A stretch of 64,000 bases of DNA from Burkholderia territorii (GTDB taxonomy: Bacteria > Pseudomonadota > Gammaproteobacteria > Burkholderiales > Burkholderiaceae), in the NCBI RefSeq assembly GCF_902833055.1, contig NZ_CADFEJ010000002.1, forward strand, positions 434,001-498,000. Reading direction: 5' to 3'. The position numbers and the translations under genes were made by a program. The notes under the pieces are model-generated. The model saw only the letters and a list, made by a program, of their open reading frames with translations, made no database searches and was not told the origin of the DNA. Below are positions 17,209-26,545 of this stretch, one piece after another; position 1 is the stretch's first letter, and every line of letters starts with the position of its first letter.

Positions 17209-17345
17209 CGCCGTCGCGCGGTGGCGGCATCGGCCGTCCGGCCGATCCTCCGTCGTGCCGCTGCCGGACGAAAACGCGGTAATCTTGCGGAACCCGTCAC
17301 TTTATTTGCGGCCGTGCGATCGAACGCGGCCGCCCGCATTGGCAT

Positions 17346-18266
17346 ATGTCGACATCACCCGCCCGTCAGTGGGGCCTCGAAGAAATCGTTGCCGGCTTGC
17401 GCGAATCGCGCGAGGAACTTCATCGCACGCGTCATCCGCGCGGCATTCGCGAGCTGCCGTCGCGCGACGCGATCTGCAAGATCGTCACCGGCCTGCGCGC
17501 GTCGATGTTCCCGACGCATTACGGCGCGCCGGACCTGACCGACGAAAGCGTCGACTACTACGTCGGCCACACGCTCGAAAGCACGCTGCGGATCCTGTCC
17601 GAACAGATTCGCCGCGCGCTGCCGTTCCTGCCCGAGCATGCGGATACGCCGTTCGCCGAGCTCGACGAACGCGCGTTCGAGATCGCGCGCGAGTTCGGCC
17701 GGCAGTTGCCGGCGGTTCGCGCGCTGCTGGTCAGCGACATCCAGGCCGCATACGCGGGCGATCCGGCCGCGCAGCACATCACCGAGATCCTGCTGTGCTA
17801 CCCCGGCGTGCTCGCGATGATGCACCATCGGCTCGCGCATGCATTGCACCGGCTCGGCGTGCCGCTGCTCGCGCGTTTCATCAATGAAATCGCGCACTCG
17901 GCCACCGGCATCGACATTCACCCGGGCGCGCAGATCGGCCCGAGCTTCTTCATCGACCACGGCACCGGTGTCGTGATCGGCGAAACCGCGATCATCGGCG
18001 AGCGCGTGCGCGTGTACCAGGCCGTCACGCTCGGTGCGAAGAGCTTCCCGTCCGATGGCGACGGCGCGCTGGTCAAGGGCAATGCGCGGCACCCGATCGT
18101 CGAGGACGACGTGGTCATCTACGCGGGCGCGACGATCCTCGGCCGCGTGACGATCGGGCGCGGTTCGGTGATCGGCGGGAACGTGTGGCTCACGCACAGC
18201 GTGCCGCCCGGCACGAGCGTCGCGCAAGGCAAGATCCGCGAAGGCGGCAGCGCCGAGAAGCCATAA
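17346..18266 (+). CDS. cysE: Serine O-acetyltransferase (EpsC/CysE type)
   Basis: A 306-residue enzyme that acetylates L-serine with acetyl-CoA, the first step of cysteine synthesis. The N-terminal helical SATase domain covers residues about 1-180. The left-handed beta-helix of hexapeptide repeats (TGIDIHPGAQIGPSFFIDHG onward) runs to about 290. The catalytic His-Asp region HPGAQIG...FIDHGTG is intact. The length is greater than E. coli CysE (273 aa) and fits the EpsC subgroup. It appears monocistronic. Confidence 0.93.
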   Translation: MSTSPARQWGLEEIVAGLRESREELHRTRHPRGIRELPSRDAICKIVTGLRASMFPTHYGAPDLTDESVDYYVGHTLESTLRILSEQIRRALPFLPEHADTPFAELDERAFEIAREFGRQLPAVRALLVSDIQAAYAGDPAAQHITEILLCYPGVLAMMHHRLAHALHRLGVPLLARFINEIAHSATGIDIHPGAQIGPSFFIDHGTGVVIGETAIIGERVRVYQAVTLGAKSFPSDGDGALVKGNARHPIVEDDVVIYAGATILGRVTIGRGSVIGGNVWLTHSVPPGTSVAQGKIREGGSAEKP

Positions 18267-18378
18267 CGGGGAGCGCGAACGGCGCATCCGTCGTTCGCGC
18301 AGCGCGGGTGAAAGCATGCGTCGATGCCCGCGCATCCATGTGCGACGGCGCACACGGATGCCGTGCAACATGCGTTGG

Positions 18379-19182
18379 TCAGTGCTTGCCGGCTGGCGAA
18401 CGATGCTTGTACAGCACGTCCTGGTCGACCCGGATCAGGTTCTGCCCCGCGTCGACGACGAAATCCACGCCGTTGTACGCGCTGCCGGTCAGCAACAGGA
18501 TCGCGCCTGCGACGTCGTCGGGCCCGGCGATGCGCGCGAGCGGCGTCGATGCGCGGCTCGCGTGTTCGAAGTCGGCCTGCGTCTGGTCGTCGCTCGGCAG
18601 CATCAGCCCGGGGAACACCGCGTTCACGCGCAGCACCGGCGACGACGACAGCGCGAGCATCTGCGTGAGGTTGCCGAGCGCGGCCTTCGCGACCGTGTAG
18701 CTGAAATGATCGCGGTGGAAGTTTTCCTTGATCTTCTGGTCGACCACGTTGACGACGACACCCTGCGTGCCAGCCGCGCGCGCCCGTTCGTAGAATGCGC
18801 GCGTGAGCAGGATCGGCGCGCGGCAGTTGACGGCCCATGCCTGGTCGAACGCCGCGAGATCGAAGCTCGGGAAATGGTCCTGCCAGAACACCGACGCGTT
18901 GTTGACCAGCACGTCGAGGCGGCCAAAGCGCGCATACACCTGGTCGACCAGCGCGGTGATCTGCCCGGCATCCGACAGGTCGGCCTGCAACGCGACCGAA
19001 TCGTGCCCGCGTTCGGCGATCGCGCGGGCCGCCGCCTGCGCGGCATCGGCGGAGCGGTCGTAATGGACGGCGGTGCGATATCCGTGCGCGGCGAAATACT
19101 CGGCGAACGCGCGCCCGGCCCGGCGCGCGGCGCCGGTCACGAGCACGACCGGCGCGTTAGCCGCTTGCTTCGTGGACTGCAT
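18379..19182 (-). CDS. folM: FolM-like dihydromonapterin/pteridine reductase (SDR)
   Basis: A 267-residue short-chain dehydrogenase. The cofactor motif is TGAARRAGR, the arginine-containing TGxxxRxG variant found in pteridine reductases rather than the usual TGxxxGxG. NNASVF and the catalytic Tyr-Lys pair (YTVAKAA) are present. Its ATG shares one base with the folE stop codon (TAATG), so translation is coupled to GTP cyclohydrolase I. That fits a role in reducing dihydropterins to tetrahydromonapterin or tetrahydrofolate. The SDR family is certain, substrate inferred from motif and partner. Confidence 0.85.
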   Translation of the reverse strand: MQSTKQAANAPVVLVTGAARRAGRAFAEYFAAHGYRTAVHYDRSADAAQAAARAIAERGHDSVALQADLSDAGQITALVDQVYARFGRLDVLVNNASVFWQDHFPSFDLAAFDQAWAVNCRAPILLTRAFYERARAAGTQGVVVNVVDQKIKENFHRDHFSYTVAKAALGNLTQMLALSSSPVLRVNAVFPGLMLPSDDQTQADFEHASRASTPLARIAGPDDVAGAILLLTGSAYNGVDFVVDAGQNLIRVDQDVLYKHRSPAGKH

Positions 19183-19811
19183 TACGTATTCGTCAGGTTG
19201 ACTGAAGAAGGATTCGCGACGATCGACAGGAATTCGCGTCGCGTCGACGGATCGGTGCGGAACGTGCCGAGCATGCGCGACGTGACCATCTCGACGCCCG
19301 GCTTGTGCACGCCGCGCGTCGAGATGCACTGATGCGCGGCTTCGAGAATCACGCCGACGCCCTTCGGCTGCAGCACGTCGAACAGCGTGTCGGCGATCTG
19401 CACCGTCATCTTTTCCTGGATCTGCAGGCGCTTCGCGAACGCGTCGACGAGGCGTGCGAGCTTCGAGATGCCGACGACGCGATGATTCGGCAGATACGCG
19501 ACGTGCGCGCGACCGATGATCGGCACCATGTGATGCTCGCAATAGCTCTCGAAGCGGATGTCCTTCAGCACGATCATTTCGTCGTAGCCGTCGACTTCGC
19601 TGAACGTGCGCGCGAGGATGTCGCGCGGCTCCAGCGCATAGCCGGCGAAGAACTCTTCATATGCGCGCACGACGCGCGCGGGCGTGTCGAGCAGCCCTTC
19701 GCGGGCCGGATCGTCGCCGGCCCAGCGCAGCAGCACGCGAACGGCCTCCTCGGCTTCTTCCCGGCTCGGCCGGGATGCGGCCGGCTCGGGCCGCGCGGAT
19801 TTTTTACCCAT
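19182..19811 (-). CDS. folE: GTP cyclohydrolase I
   Basis: A 209-residue enzyme converting GTP to 7,8-dihydroneopterin triphosphate, the entry to folate and pterin synthesis. Zinc ligands are visible in [10 protein letters not shown] and HQCISTRGV. The core motif [14 protein letters not shown] is also intact. The ATG at 19811 has GGAG seven bases upstream; an upstream in-frame ATG at 19871 lacks one. The gene overlaps folM by one base and lies 101 bases after the LysR gene on the same strand. Confidence 0.95.
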   Translation of the reverse strand: MGKKSARPEPAASRPSREEAEEAVRVLLRWAGDDPAREGLLDTPARVVRAYEEFFAGYALEPRDILARTFSEVDGYDEMIVLKDIRFESYCEHHMVPIIGRAHVAYLPNHRVVGISKLARLVDAFAKRLQIQEKMTVQIADTLFDVLQPKGVGVILEAAHQCISTRGVHKPGVEMVTSRMLGTFRTDPSTRREFLSIVANPSSVNLTNT

Positions 19812-19912
19812 CTGGTCGCTCCATCGAATGCGGCCGCCAGCGGCGGCGCGGATATTCGGGCATTGTTTCATGCTTTCGCGCGTCGTGCGTGCGGCCTGCC
19901 GCACACCGCGCG

Positions 19913-20839
19913 TCACTTCGGCCATTCGTCCTGCTCGTCGTTGAACAGCGACGCGACGACGCCGCGCAGCCACGCGGTGCGCGGGTCGTTGTGGAACTTG
20001 CGATGCCAGTGCTGCTTCAGGTCGAAGCGCGGCAGCGGCAACGGCGGCTCGACCGGCACGATGAACGCATGCTCGGCCGCATACGCATAGCCGATCGCGT
20101 GCGGCACGGTCGCGATCAGGTCGGTGCGGCTCAGGATGAACGGCAGGCTCATGAAGTGCGGCGTCTCGAGCACCGCACGGCGCTGCATGCGTTGCTTCGC
20201 GAGGTATTTCTCGAGCACTTCCTGGCTGCGGCCCTCGGCGCGCACCACCGCATGTCCGCACGCGAGGAACTGCTCGGCCGTGAACGGACGTGCCTGTTCG
20301 AGCGGATGGCCGCGCCGCATCAGGCAGACGAAGCGGTGCGTGAACAGACGCTGCTGGAAGAAGTTGTTGCCGTCGAGATCGGGGAAGTAGCCGACCGCGA
20401 GATCGATCGACCCGGCTTCGAGGCCGCGGCCGACTTCATCGTGCGAGAGCGAGACCGAGCGCAGGTTCGCATGCGGCGCGTGCGTCGCGAATGCCTGCAG
20501 CAGCTTCGGCAGGAACACGATCTCGCCGACGTCCGACAGCGCGATCGAAAACGTGTGCGTGCTCGCCGCCGGATCGAAGTCGTGCGGCGCGACGAGGCCG
20601 CGCTCGATCTGCGCGAGCGCGTCGCGCGCGGCCGGCAGCAGCGCGAGCGCGCGCGGCGTCGGCTCCATTCCGCGCGACGTGCGCACGAACAACGGATCGC
20701 CGAAATACTCGCGCAGGCGGCCGAGCGCGGTGCTCACGCGCGGCTGGCTCACGCCGAGCAGGTCGCCGGCGCGGCTGACGTTGCGCGTGTCGTCGAGCGC
20801 GACGAGGTAGGGAATCAGGTTCAGGTCGAGCGCTTCCAT
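19913..20839 (-). CDS. LysR-family regulator, probable controller of pobA
   Basis: A 308-residue LysR regulator. N-terminal winged HTH (residues about 7-65: [21 protein letters not shown], then [19 protein letters not shown]) is followed by an effector-binding domain. The sequence style is the NodD/NahR-like branch. It is divergent from pobA with 116 bases between, so it likely activates 4-hydroxybenzoate hydroxylase in response to 4-hydroxybenzoate. PobR regulators in other bacteria come from AraC, IclR or LysR families, so the gene name is left blank. The regulatory role is inferred from position. Confidence 0.82.
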   Translation of the reverse strand: MEALDLNLIPYLVALDDTRNVSRAGDLLGVSQPRVSTALGRLREYFGDPLFVRTSRGMEPTPRALALLPAARDALAQIERGLVAPHDFDPAASTHTFSIALSDVGEIVFLPKLLQAFATHAPHANLRSVSLSHDEVGRGLEAGSIDLAVGYFPDLDGNNFFQQRLFTHRFVCLMRRGHPLEQARPFTAEQFLACGHAVVRAEGRSQEVLEKYLAKQRMQRRAVLETPHFMSLPFILSRTDLIATVPHAIGYAYAAEHAFIVPVEPPLPLPRFDLKQHWHRKFHNDPRTAWLRGVVASLFNDEQDEWPK

Positions 20840-20955
20840 GGCCGGGCCAGTATCTCCAAAACGTATACAACATATCTCCTGAATCGCGTTGCCGCATAGT
20901 CGGGAAAGCGCTCAAATGTGTTCCATTACTCGAACCAATGTTCAGGAGACGAACA

Positions 20956-22188
20956 ATGCGCACCCAGGTCGCCATCATCGGCGCCGGTCCGTCCGGCCTT
21001 TTGCTTTCCCATCTGCTGCGCCTGCAAGGCGTCGATTCCATCCTCGTCGAAGCGCGTTCGCGCGAATACTGCGAGAACCGCATCCGCGCCGGCGTGCTCG
21101 AGCAGGGCACCGTCGACACGCTGAACGAAGCGGGCCTCGGCGAGCGGATGCGTCGCGAAGGGCTCGAACATCACGGCATCGAGCTGCTGTTCTCCGGCCA
21201 GCGCCACCGCATCGACCTGAGCGCGCTCACCGGCGGGCGCGCGATCACCGTCTATAGCCAGCATGAAGTCGTGCGCGACCTGATCGCGGCCGGCGTCGAG
21301 CACGGTCACGCGATGCACTTCGAAGTGAGCGATGTCGCGCTGCACGATATCGAAAGCGAGCACCCGTTCGTCACGTTCAAGCACGCGGACGGCCGCGCCG
21401 ATCGCATCGATTGCGACTACATCGCCGGCTGCGACGGCTTCCACGGCATCGCGCGGCAGACGATTCCCGCCGAGCGCCTGAACACGTTCGAGCGCGTCTA
21501 CCCGTTCGCATGGCTTGGCATCCTCGCCGATGCGGCGCCGTCGCTGGACGAGCTCGTCTACGCGCATCACGACAACGGCTTCGCGCTGTTCTCGATGCGC
21601 TCGCCGACGGTCACGCGCCTCTACCTGCAGTGCAAGCCCGACGAAGACTTGGCCGAATGGTCCGACGCGCGGATCTGGGACGAACTGCACACGCGCTTCT
21701 CGAACGACACGGGCTGGACGCCGACCGAGGGCCGGATCACGCAGAAGAGCGTGACGCCGATGCGCAGCTTCGTGTCGGAGACGATGCAGCACGGCCGGCT
21801 GTTCCTCGCGGGCGACGCCGCGCACATCGTGCCGCCGACCGGCGCGAAGGGCATGAACCTCGCGGTGGCCGACGTCCGCGCGCTGTCACGCGCGCTCGGC
21901 GCGCGCTATCGCCACGGCGACGCGACGCCGCTCGAGCGCTACTCGGCGACCTGTCTCGAACGCGTGTGGCGCGCCGAGCATTTCTCGTACTTCATGACGA
22001 ACATGCTGCATTCGTCGCCGGAGGACTCGCCGTTCGTCAATCGCCTGAAGTTTGCCGAGCTCAAGTACGTGACCCGCTCGCGGGCCGCCGCGCAGTCGCT
22101 CGCCGAAAACTACGTCGGGCTGCCGTTCGACGACCAGACGCCCCCCGAAGGATCCCGCCTTGACAACGCGCTGTGCGCGACTCTATGA
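20956..22188 (+). CDS. pobA: 4-hydroxybenzoate 3-monooxygenase
   Basis: A 410-residue FAD- and NADPH-dependent aromatic hydroxylase converting 4-hydroxybenzoate to protocatechuate. The FAD motif GAGPSGLLLSHLL is at residues 9-21, and the second FAD motif GDAAHIVPPTGAKGMN near 283-298. The start ATG at 20956 has AGGAGA seven bases upstream. Its product feeds the pca genes downstream. The stop codon adjoins a 52-bp palindrome. It is slightly longer than the classical 394-residue enzyme. Confidence 0.96.
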   Translation: MRTQVAIIGAGPSGLLLSHLLRLQGVDSILVEARSREYCENRIRAGVLEQGTVDTLNEAGLGERMRREGLEHHGIELLFSGQRHRIDLSALTGGRAITVYSQHEVVRDLIAAGVEHGHAMHFEVSDVALHDIESEHPFVTFKHADGRADRIDCDYIAGCDGFHGIARQTIPAERLNTFERVYPFAWLGILADAAPSLDELVYAHHDNGFALFSMRSPTVTRLYLQCKPDEDLAEWSDARIWDELHTRFSNDTGWTPTEGRITQKSVTPMRSFVSETMQHGRLFLAGDAAHIVPPTGAKGMNLAVADVRALSRALGARYRHGDATPLERYSATCLERVWRAEHFSYFMTNMLHSSPEDSPFVNRLKFAELKYVTRSRAAAQSLAENYVGLPFDDQTPPEGSRLDNALCATL

Positions 22189-22240
22189 TCGGCCATCGTT
22201 CGCTAATCGAATCAAGGTTCGAATAGCGAACGATGGCCGA
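22189..22240. promoter_or_regulatory. Large palindrome between pobA and pcaI (operator and/or terminator)
   Basis: Perfect 17-base arms TCGGCCATCGTTCGCTA (22189-22205) and TAGCGAACGATGGCCGA (22224-22240), with inner arms TCGAA/TTCGA (22207-22211, 22218-22222). Each strand carries a 15-base unit starting GTTCGCTA that, from memory, resembles the Pseudomonas putida PcaR (IclR-family) box. It also begins one base after the pobA stop, so it may end pobA transcription, but no U-tract follows. Confidence 0.7.
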
Positions 22241-22332
22241 AGGTCGACGACGGCCTTCGACGCGGCACGCGACACGCGCGTGCCCCCTCGACAGGCCGCG
22301 CATCGTGCCGCGGGTTCGTATCAGGAAGAGAC

Positions 22333-23046
22333 ATGGTCAACAAGATTTTCGAATCGCTTCAATCGGCGGTCGCGGACGTCCACGACGGCGCGACCATCAT
22401 GATCGGCGGTTTCGGCACGGCGGGCATGCCGTCCGAGCTGATCGACGCGCTGATCGAGCAGGGCGCGCGCGGCCTGACGATCGTCAACAACAACGCGGGC
22501 AACGGCGAGACGGGTCTTGCGGCGCTGCTCAAGGCGAAGCGGGTGCGCAAGATCATCTGCTCGTTCCCGCGCCAGAGCGACTCGCAGGTGTTCGACGCGC
22601 TGTACCGCGCGGGCGAGATCGAACTGGAGCTCGTCCCGCAGGGCAACCTCGCGGAGCGGATCCGCGCGGCGGGCGCCGGCATCGGCGGCTTCTTCACGCC
22701 GACCGGCTTCGGCACGAAGCTCGCGGAAGGCAAGGAGACGCGCGTGATCGACGGCAAGTCGTACGTGTTCGAGACGCCGATCCACGCCGATTTCGCGCTG
22801 GTGAAGGCGTACAAGGGCGATCGCTGGGGCAATCTCGTGTATCGGAAGACCGCGCGCAACTTCGGGCCGATCATGGCCAGCGCCGCGAAGGTCGCGATCG
22901 TGCAGGTGTCGGAAGTCGTGCCGCTCGGCGGGCTGAACCCGGAACACATCGTGACGCCGGGCATTTTCGTGCAGCGCGTCGTCGAGGTGCCGCAGGCCGC
23001 GCATGCGGCCGAGCTGGCCGCCGAACGTGCATCGCAAGCCGCCTGA
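22333..23046 (+). CDS. pcaI: 3-oxoadipate CoA-transferase, alpha subunit
   Basis: A 237-residue class I CoA-transferase alpha subunit starting MVNKIFESLQ. The GGFGTAGMP loop near residues 25-33 and the NNNAGNGETGL region are family hallmarks. With PcaJ it moves CoA from succinyl-CoA to 3-oxoadipate in the beta-ketoadipate pathway. It is the first gene of pcaIJBDC, about 90 bases after the palindrome. SD-like GGAAGAG precedes the start. Confidence 0.95.
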   Translation: MVNKIFESLQSAVADVHDGATIMIGGFGTAGMPSELIDALIEQGARGLTIVNNNAGNGETGLAALLKAKRVRKIICSFPRQSDSQVFDALYRAGEIELELVPQGNLAERIRAAGAGIGGFFTPTGFGTKLAEGKETRVIDGKSYVFETPIHADFALVKAYKGDRWGNLVYRKTARNFGPIMASAAKVAIVQVSEVVPLGGLNPEHIVTPGIFVQRVVEVPQAAHAAELAAERASQAA

Positions 23047-23080
23047 ACGCCCGAACTTTGTCCGAGACCGGAGACCCGAA

Positions 23081-23737
23081 ATGAAACGACTGACCCGCGA
23101 TGAGATGGCCAAGCGCGTCGCGCAAGACATCCCCGAAGGCGCGTACGTGAACCTCGGCATCGGCGTGCCGACGCTGGTGGCGAACCACCTCGACCCGAGC
23201 AAGGAAATCTTCCTGCACAGCGAGAACGGCCTGCTCGGCATGGGCCCGGCGCCCGCGCCCGGCGAGGAAGACGACGAGCTGATCAACGCCGGCAAGCAGC
23301 ACGTGACGCTGCTCACCGGCGGCGCGTATTTCCATCACTCGGATTCGTTCGCGATGATGCGCGGCGGCCACCTCGACTACTGCGTGCTCGGCGCGTTCCA
23401 GGTGTCGGCGAACGGCGACCTCGCGAACTGGCATACGGGCGCGCCCGACGCGATTCCGGCCGTCGGCGGCGCGATGGACCTCGCGATCGGCGCGAAGCAG
23501 GTATTCGTGATGATGGAGCACCTGACGAAGCAGGGCGAGAGCAAGATCGTCGCGCAGTGCTCGTATCCGGTCACCGGCGTGCAGTGCGTGAGCCGCATCT
23601 ACACCGATCTCGCGGTGCTCGACGTGACGGCGGACGGCCTCGCGGTGAGCGAGATCTTCACCGACCTGTCGTTCGACGAACTACAGAAGCTGACCGGCGT
23701 GCCGCTGATCGACGCGACGCGCAAGGCAGCGGCCTGA
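23081..23737 (+). CDS. pcaJ: 3-oxoadipate CoA-transferase, beta subunit
   Basis: A 218-residue beta subunit. The SENGLLGMGP motif near residues 46-55 carries the catalytic glutamate that forms the enzyme-CoA thioester. The ATG at 23081 follows GGAGA; it lies 34 bases after pcaI. The ending (TDLSFDELQKLTGVPL) is typical. It functions only as a complex with PcaI. Confidence 0.95.
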   Translation: MKRLTRDEMAKRVAQDIPEGAYVNLGIGVPTLVANHLDPSKEIFLHSENGLLGMGPAPAPGEEDDELINAGKQHVTLLTGGAYFHHSDSFAMMRGGHLDYCVLGAFQVSANGDLANWHTGAPDAIPAVGGAMDLAIGAKQVFVMMEHLTKQGESKIVAQCSYPVTGVQCVSRIYTDLAVLDVTADGLAVSEIFTDLSFDELQKLTGVPLIDATRKAAA

Positions 23738-23825
23738 ACGGCAAGCGGGCCGGCGGGCGCGATGGAGCGCACGCCGGCGCGCTTGGGTAGACAATAGGCG
23801 CACGCCGTTTCCCCAATCTGATGCC

Positions 23826-25199
23826 ATGCTCGAAGACAGCGCCCGCCTGACCTCCCTCATCTGCGGCACCGAGCCGCTCAACCGGATCTGGTCGCCGCGC
23901 GCGACGATCCAGCGGATGCTCGACGTCGAAGCCGCGCTCGCGCGTGCGCTCGCCGCGCGGCAGGTGATTCCCGCCGCCGCGGTCGCGCCGATCGAACGCG
24001 CGTGCGACGCCGCCCGCCTCGACGCCGATGCGCTCGCGCGCGGCGCGGCGCTCGGCGGCAATCTCGCGATTCCGCTCGTCAAGCAGCTCACCGCCCAGGT
24101 GAAGGCCGACGATCCCGAGGCCGCGAAGTTCGTGCACTGGGGCGCGACGAGCCAGGACATCATCGATACCGCGACCGTGCTGCAGCTGCGCGACACGCTC
24201 GACGTGCTCGAGCCGCTGCTCGATGAAGCGTGCACGTCGCTCGCGGCGCTCGCGCGCACGCATCGCGCGACGCCGATGATCGGCCGCACGTGGCTGCAGC
24301 AGGCGCTGCCGATCACCCTCGGCCTGAAATTCGCGCAGTGGCTCGATGCGCTGCTGCGCCATCGCGCGCGCTTCGCCGAGTTGCGCGAGCGCGCGCTGGT
24401 GCTGCAGTTTGGCGGCGCCGCCGGCACGCTGGCGAGCCTGCGCGAGCAGGCGGCCGGCGTGAGCGCGGCGCTCGCGGCCGACCTGAAGCTCGCGTTGCCG
24501 GCCGTGCCGTGGCATACGCAGCGCGACCGCATCGCGGAAGCCGCGTCGTGCTTCGGCATGCTGACGGGCACGCTCGGCAAGATCGCGCGCGACGTGTCGC
24601 TGCAGATGCAGACCGAAGTCGGCGAGCTCGGCGAACCGGCGGCCGCCGGCAAGGGCGGCTCGTCGACGATGCCGCACAAGCGCAACCCCGTCGGCTGCGC
24701 GGCTGTGCTGACCGCCGCGGTGCGCGCGCCGAACCTCGTCGCGACCGTGTTGGCCGGGATGGTCCAGGAGCATGAGCGCGCGCTCGGCGGCTGGCAGGCC
24801 GAATGGGATGCGCTGCCCGACGTCGCGCGCCTGACGGGCGGCGCGCTCGCGCAGATCGCGCAGATCGTCGCGGGCCTCGACGTGAACACCGAGCGCCTCG
24901 CCGCGAACCTCGACCTGACGCACGGGCTGATCCTCGGGGAAGCCGTGATGCTCGCGCTCGGCGACCGGATCGGACGCCTCGATGCGCATCATGTCGTCGA
25001 GCAGGCGTCGAAGGAAGCCGTGCGCACCGGCGCGACGCTGTTCGACGTGCTCGCCGCCGATGCGACCGTCTCCGCCCACCTGTCGCGCGACGCGCTCGCG
25101 CGGCTGCTCGATCCCGCACATTATGTCGGCGAGGCGCAGGCCTACGTCGACGCCGTGCTCGCGCTGCACGCGGGCACGACACAACCAGGAGAACACTGA
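23826..25199 (+). CDS. pcaB: 3-carboxy-cis,cis-muconate cycloisomerase
   Basis: A 457-residue member of the fumarase/argininosuccinate-lyase superfamily; the signature GSSTMPHKRNP (about residues 278-288) is intact. It lactonises 3-carboxymuconate to 4-carboxymuconolactone after ring cleavage of protocatechuate. Its stop overlaps the pcaD start by one base (TGATG). The ring-cleaving protocatechuate dioxygenase genes (pcaGH) are not in the window. Confidence 0.95.
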   Translation: MLEDSARLTSLICGTEPLNRIWSPRATIQRMLDVEAALARALAARQVIPAAAVAPIERACDAARLDADALARGAALGGNLAIPLVKQLTAQVKADDPEAAKFVHWGATSQDIIDTATVLQLRDTLDVLEPLLDEACTSLAALARTHRATPMIGRTWLQQALPITLGLKFAQWLDALLRHRARFAELRERALVLQFGGAAGTLASLREQAAGVSAALAADLKLALPAVPWHTQRDRIAEAASCFGMLTGTLGKIARDVSLQMQTEVGELGEPAAAGKGGSSTMPHKRNPVGCAAVLTAAVRAPNLVATVLAGMVQEHERALGGWQAEWDALPDVARLTGGALAQIAQIVAGLDVNTERLAANLDLTHGLILGEAVMLALGDRIGRLDAHHVVEQASKEAVRTGATLFDVLAADATVSAHLSRDALARLLDPAHYVGEAQAYVDAVLALHAGTTQPGEH

Positions 25200-25984
25200 T
25201 GCCTTTCGCCACTGTCAACGGCGTGAAACTGCATTACAGGATCGACCGTGCCGCGCGCGACGATGCGCCGTGGCTCGTCTTCTCGAACTCGCTCGGCGCC
25301 GACCTGCAGATGTGGGCGCCGCAGATTCGCCCGCTCGCGCAGCATTTCAACATTCTGCGCTACGACACGCGCGGCCACGGCCATTCCGAAGCGCCGGCCG
25401 GCTCGTACACGATCGACCAGCTCGCGGGCGACGTGATCGGCCTGCTCGATCACGTCGGCATCGATCGCGCGTATTTCTGCGGGATTTCGATGGGCGGCCT
25501 GACCGGTGCCGCGCTTGCCGCGCGCTACCCGTCGCGCATCGTGCGCGCCGTGCTGTCGAACACCGCCGCGAAGATCGGCTCGCCGGAAGTATGGGCGCCG
25601 CGTGCGCAGAAGGCGCGTGCGGAAGGGATGGCCGCGCTGGCCGACGCCGTGCTGCCGCGCTGGTTCACCGACGCATTCGTCGATCGCGAGCCGCGTTTGT
25701 TCGATGCGATCCGCGACACCTTCGTGCATACCGACAAGGACGGTTACGCGGCGAACTGCGACGCGCTGAACGCGGCCGACCTGCGCGAGGAAGTGAAGGG
25801 CATCGCGCTGCCGGTGCTCGTCGTGACCGGTGAGAAGGACATGTCGACGCCGCCCGACCAGGGCCGTGCGCTGGCCGCCGCGATTCCCGGCGCGCGTCAC
25901 GTCGAATTCGACGCCGCGCACATTTCGAACATCGAGTGCACCGACGGTTTCAACCGCGCGCTGCTCGACTTCCTGACCGCATGA
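25199..25984 (+). CDS. pcaD: 3-oxoadipate enol-lactonase
   Basis: A 261-residue alpha/beta hydrolase. The nucleophile elbow is GISMGG (Ser near 97), the acid lies in VVTGEKDMSTP, and the catalytic His is in DAAHISN near the C-terminus. It hydrolyses 3-oxoadipate enol-lactone to 3-oxoadipate. The start shares one base with the pcaB stop, so expression is coupled. Length is normal. Confidence 0.94.
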   Translation: MPFATVNGVKLHYRIDRAARDDAPWLVFSNSLGADLQMWAPQIRPLAQHFNILRYDTRGHGHSEAPAGSYTIDQLAGDVIGLLDHVGIDRAYFCGISMGGLTGAALAARYPSRIVRAVLSNTAAKIGSPEVWAPRAQKARAEGMAALADAVLPRWFTDAFVDREPRLFDAIRDTFVHTDKDGYAANCDALNAADLREEVKGIALPVLVVTGEKDMSTPPDQGRALAAAIPGARHVEFDAAHISNIECTDGFNRALLDFLTA

Positions 25985-25994
25985 GGCACCGACG

Positions 25995-26381
25995 ATGGAC
26001 GACCAGCAACGTTACGAAGCGGGGATGAAGGTGCGTCGCGCGGTGCTCGGCGACGCGCACGTCGACCGTTCGATCCAGAACCGCACCGAAGTGACCGACG
26101 AATTCCAGAACCTGATCACGCGCTATGCATGGGGCGAGATCTGGACGCGCGACGGCCTGCCGCGCCACACGCGCAGCCTGCTGACCATCGCGATGATGGT
26201 CGCGCTGAACCGCGGCGAGGAACTCGCGCTGCATCTGCGCGCTGCGCGCAACAACGGCGTGACGCGCGACGAGATCAAGGAAGTGCTGCTGCAGACCGCG
26301 ATCTATTGCGGCGTGCCGGCTGCGAACTCCGCATTCCATCTCGCGGACAAGATCTTCAAGGAACAGGACGCGGCCGCCTAG
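25995..26381 (+). CDS. pcaC: 4-carboxymuconolactone decarboxylase
   Basis: A 128-residue enzyme of the CMD family that removes CO2 from 4-carboxymuconolactone to give the enol-lactone used by PcaD. Typical blocks are YAWGEIWTRDGLPRHTRSL and the helix with VLLQTAIYCGVPAAN. It is 10 bases from pcaD and ends the tight pcaIJBDC block. A hairpin (26506-26529) separates it from pcaK. Confidence 0.95.
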   Translation: MDDQQRYEAGMKVRRAVLGDAHVDRSIQNRTEVTDEFQNLITRYAWGEIWTRDGLPRHTRSLLTIAMMVALNRGEELALHLRAARNNGVTRDEIKEVLLQTAIYCGVPAANSAFHLADKIFKEQDAAA

Positions 26382-26505
26382 GTGCGGCTGAACAACACGG
26401 CCGGCTCGCGCCGGACGTGATCCGATCGCGACGCCTGCCGCTGCCGGCGGGTGTCGGGAACGCATGACGCGCCGGCGGCGAATCGGCGCGCAAACAAGGA
26501 AAAGG

Positions 26506-26529
26506 CGCGGCCATCGGGCCGCGTTGTTT
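26506..26529. terminator. Hairpin between pcaC and pcaK
   Basis: Arms CGCGGCC (26506-26512) and GGCCGCG (26517-26523) with a four-base loop, then TTGTTT. It resembles a short rho-independent terminator, and the reverse strand also reads into CTTTTCC. It ends only 17 bases before pcaK, so it could attenuate transcription into the transporter gene. Confidence 0.6.
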
Positions 26530-26545
26530 ACATAGGAGACTCGCG

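Noticed and set aside
23658-25196. Long frames opposite pcaB
   Set aside because: The plus strand has the complete PcaB with its GSSTMPHKRNP signature; the antisense frame has no motif.
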